From Astrocystis sublimbata (taxonomy: Eukaryota > Ascomycota > Sordariomycetes > Xylariales > Xylariaceae), in NCBI GenBank assembly GCA_022453515.1, contig JAJNNY010000151.1:1-21502 (forward strand): a stretch of DNA of 21,502 nt, written 5' to 3'. This document shows, in pieces, positions 19,351-21,502 of the stretch. A program made the translations under genes and the position numbers. Within the stretch, counting starts at the first letter, position 1, and each line of letters begins with the position of its first letter. The notes beneath the pieces were generated by a model. The model was not told the DNA's origin and did no database searches. It worked only from the letters and a program-made list of their open reading frames with translations.

Positions 19351-21502
19351 ATGCGCTTCTCTCTGGCCTCGGTCGTTGCGCTGCTGTGCCTGGCGCGCGA
19401 CTCGGCATCGCACTCGTTGAGACGGAACCCTCTCAGTTACATCACCAGAGTCGACAGCCCTACCCTCCACACGCCCTCGAATCGCATCCATGCACATACC
19501 TCCTTCGACGTCAGCTTCACGCTCCACGATGGGAAAGACAAGGTCCGCATCGAGCTGGAGCCGAACCACGACGTCCTGTCCGACGACGCTACGATACAGT
19601 ACACCGCGCCCGATGGCACCGTCACATACGAGAGGATAGAAAGGCACGAGCACAGAGTTTACCGGGGTCATGCCTTCTTGCGGCATCCTCAACACTCCGA
19701 ATGGCTCAATGCAGGCTATGCCAGGATAGCTGTCCTCCGCGACGGGCCGCATCCCCTCTTCGAGGGCGCCTTTAAAGTTAACGGAAACTTTCACCATATT
19801 CAACTGGCCTCGACTTATAGGCAGACCCGGTACGATGAGGACCCCGAAGCCCACTATGTGGACGGTGACGACGATGACGACGACTACATGATCGTCTGGA
19901 GGGACACCGATATCACGAGCAACCCCCATGGTTCGGAGCTCAAGCGTGGGCTCGCCGAGAATGCATCTGTCTGCTCTTCCGATTTGCTTGAATTCAACAA
20001 TCAACTCGACCACCCCGTCAACCTGGGTCTCGATGTACGCGATCTCGCCTCCATCGACTCGACCATCTTTCGCCGGCAGGACGACATCTCGGGCGATGGT
20101 GGTGCCGGTGCCAACCTCGCTACCACTATCGGGTCCAGTCAAGGCTGTCCCACCTCGAGGAAGGTTGCTCTTATCGGAATCGCGACTGACTGCACATATA
20201 CAAAAGTATTTGACTCTCGTAGCGCTGTCACCAAGAACCTCATCGGCATGGTCAACACGGCATCTGCGCTCTACGAAGACACCTTCAACATTAGTCTTGG
20301 CATTCGCAACCTGACGATAAGCGATGCTTCGTGTCCCGGCTCCCCTCCGGAAGGGTCAAAGTGGAATCAACCCTGTAGTGACAGCGTCACTATCAACGAC
20401 CGTTTAGATCTGTTCTCCGAGTGGCGCGGCCAGTTCAATGACAACAATGCGTATTGGACCCTGATGAGCACCTGCGGCACCGACGCGGCCGTCGGTTTGG
20501 CCTGGCTCGGCCAGCTTTGTTCGCAGGGCGCCACGCCCAATGGAAACGACACGACGGCTGGTGCCAATGTCGTGGTCCGAACTAATACCGAGTGGCAGGT
20601 CTTTGCTCACGAGACGGGACATACGTTTGGCGCCTACCACGACTGTACGGACATTTCATGCGCGGACGGTACTCGGTCCAAGAATCAATGCTGCCCCTTG
20701 TCCACCTCGAGCTGTAACGCAGGGGGGAAGTTCATCATGAACCCATCGACGGACCCGGGACTCACACAATTCTCGCCTTGCAGCGTGGGCAATATTTGCT
20801 CGGCGATGATGCGCAAACAGCGTAAACTCGATGTGCCCTCAGCGACAACAAGAATGTCGTGACGATAAGTGGTAGTCAGTGTGGCAACGGCATAGTCGAA
20901 CAGGGGGAAGATTGCGATTGTGGCGGCGAGTCCGGCTGCAAGAGCAACTCTTGCTGTGACCCGAAAACGTGTAAATTCACAACACGTTCTGTCTGTGATC
21001 CTGCGAACGAGGACTGCTGCACTGACCAATGCCAATTCGCCACCAACGGCACGGTTTGTCGGACCAGCACGGGCTCCTGCGATCCGCGGGAGACCTGTAG
21101 CGGAACCTCGGCGACATGTCCAGTTGATCTTAAGGCGAAAGACGGCACGGATTGCGGTGCAGATGGCGCCGGTCTCAAGTGCGCGTCAGGCCAGTGCACG
21201 TCTCGTGATCTGCAATGCCAGAACATGGTAGGGGGTTTGACAATGACCACAGGCTACACCGCCTGTGACGGGAGTACGTGTTTGGTACGATGCAAAACAG
21301 CCAATTCGAGCCCAGGCCAATGCGAGGGTATCCAGCATAACTTCCTGGATGGTACACCCTGTGAAGGCAATGGCCATTGCGATAAAGGCACATGTAAGGG
21401 CGCGAGCACCTGGGATAAGATCAAGGATTTCTTCCGCAACAACAAGGACATAATAATTCCGGTTGCAGCGGTCGTTGGCGGTCTCATTGTGATTGCCATC
21501 CT
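19351..21502 (+). CDS. ADAM-family metalloprotease, reading frame broken twice near 20815-20838, 3' end outside window
   Basis: This is a membrane-anchored zinc endopeptidase of the M12B (reprolysin/ADAM) family, resembling fungal ADM-A/ADM-B. The signal peptide is about residues 1-20, followed by a prodomain with an acidic run (about 170-178) and a possible cysteine-switch cysteine (about 208). The catalytic site is HETGHTFGAYHD (420-431; 20608-20643), with a later Met-turn FIMNP. The first frame ends at TGA 20860-20862. From 20838 a frame shifted by two continues the protein: a disintegrin domain starting at CDCGG, a cysteine-rich region, an EGF-like CEGNGHCDKGTC, and a hydrophobic segment (IIIPVAAVVGGLIVIAI) at the window end. 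Two extra bases, one in AAA (about 20814-20816) and one in CCC (20836-20838), explain the break. These may be consensus errors or real lesions. No intron of normal size could bridge it. Confidence 0.88.
20608..20643 (+). other. Zinc-binding catalytic motif of the ADAM protease
   Basis: The motif HExxHxxGxxHD is complete: three zinc-ligand histidines and the catalytic glutamate are present, followed by the aspartate typical of reprolysins. The protease domain itself is therefore predicted to be active if translated and processed. Confidence 0.93.

Noticed and set aside
20821..20841. 21-nt GTAAAC...CAG as an intron in the ADAM gene
   Set aside because: It is far shorter than any functional fungal intron, and the two-insertion explanation restores conserved family residues inside it.

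Overview
The window looks like nuclear DNA of a filamentous ascomycete (Pezizomycotina, probably a Sordariomycete). Genes are split by short introns (about 55-80 nt) with fungal GTAAGT/GTATGT donors. Products are typical of that group: an Rfc5-type clamp-loader subunit, an ACC-synthase-like PLP aminotransferase, an acetyl-CoA synthetase of the facA/acu-5 type, and a fungal ADAM metalloprotease. Long intergenic stretches carry many TACCTAGGTA-type motifs.

Layout. Positions 1-11392 form one giant inverted duplication, folded at about 5691.5. The left arm (1-5691) and right arm (5692-11392) carry the same DNA in opposite orientation: intergenic DNA, RFC5, a spacer of about 1.75 kb, and an aminotransferase gene cut off at the fold. 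The left arm runs off the window start, so its outer limit is unknown. Positions 11393-21502 are single copy: a motif-rich intergenic region, facA (13586-15992, intact, seven exons), a gene-free stretch of 3.36 kb, and the 5' part of an ADAM gene (19351 to the window end) with a local double frameshift.

The palindrome is the main feature. I aligned the arms by eye over their whole length. They differ at about 26 places: nearly all are one-base length differences, with one 3-nt repeat-length difference and one substitution. RFC5 is intact only on the right. The aminotransferase is in frame up to the fold only on the left. There is no excess of C-to-T changes. This pattern fits sequencing or assembly error (a fold-back chimeric read at a contig end) better than an aged genomic duplication, but a very recent real fold-back cannot be excluded from sequence alone. 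The one-base insertions in the single-copy ADAM gene support a noisy consensus.

The genes do not form a functional pathway. They are housekeeping and secretory genes that happen to be neighbours. I found no RNA gene, CRISPR array, transposase or defence system.
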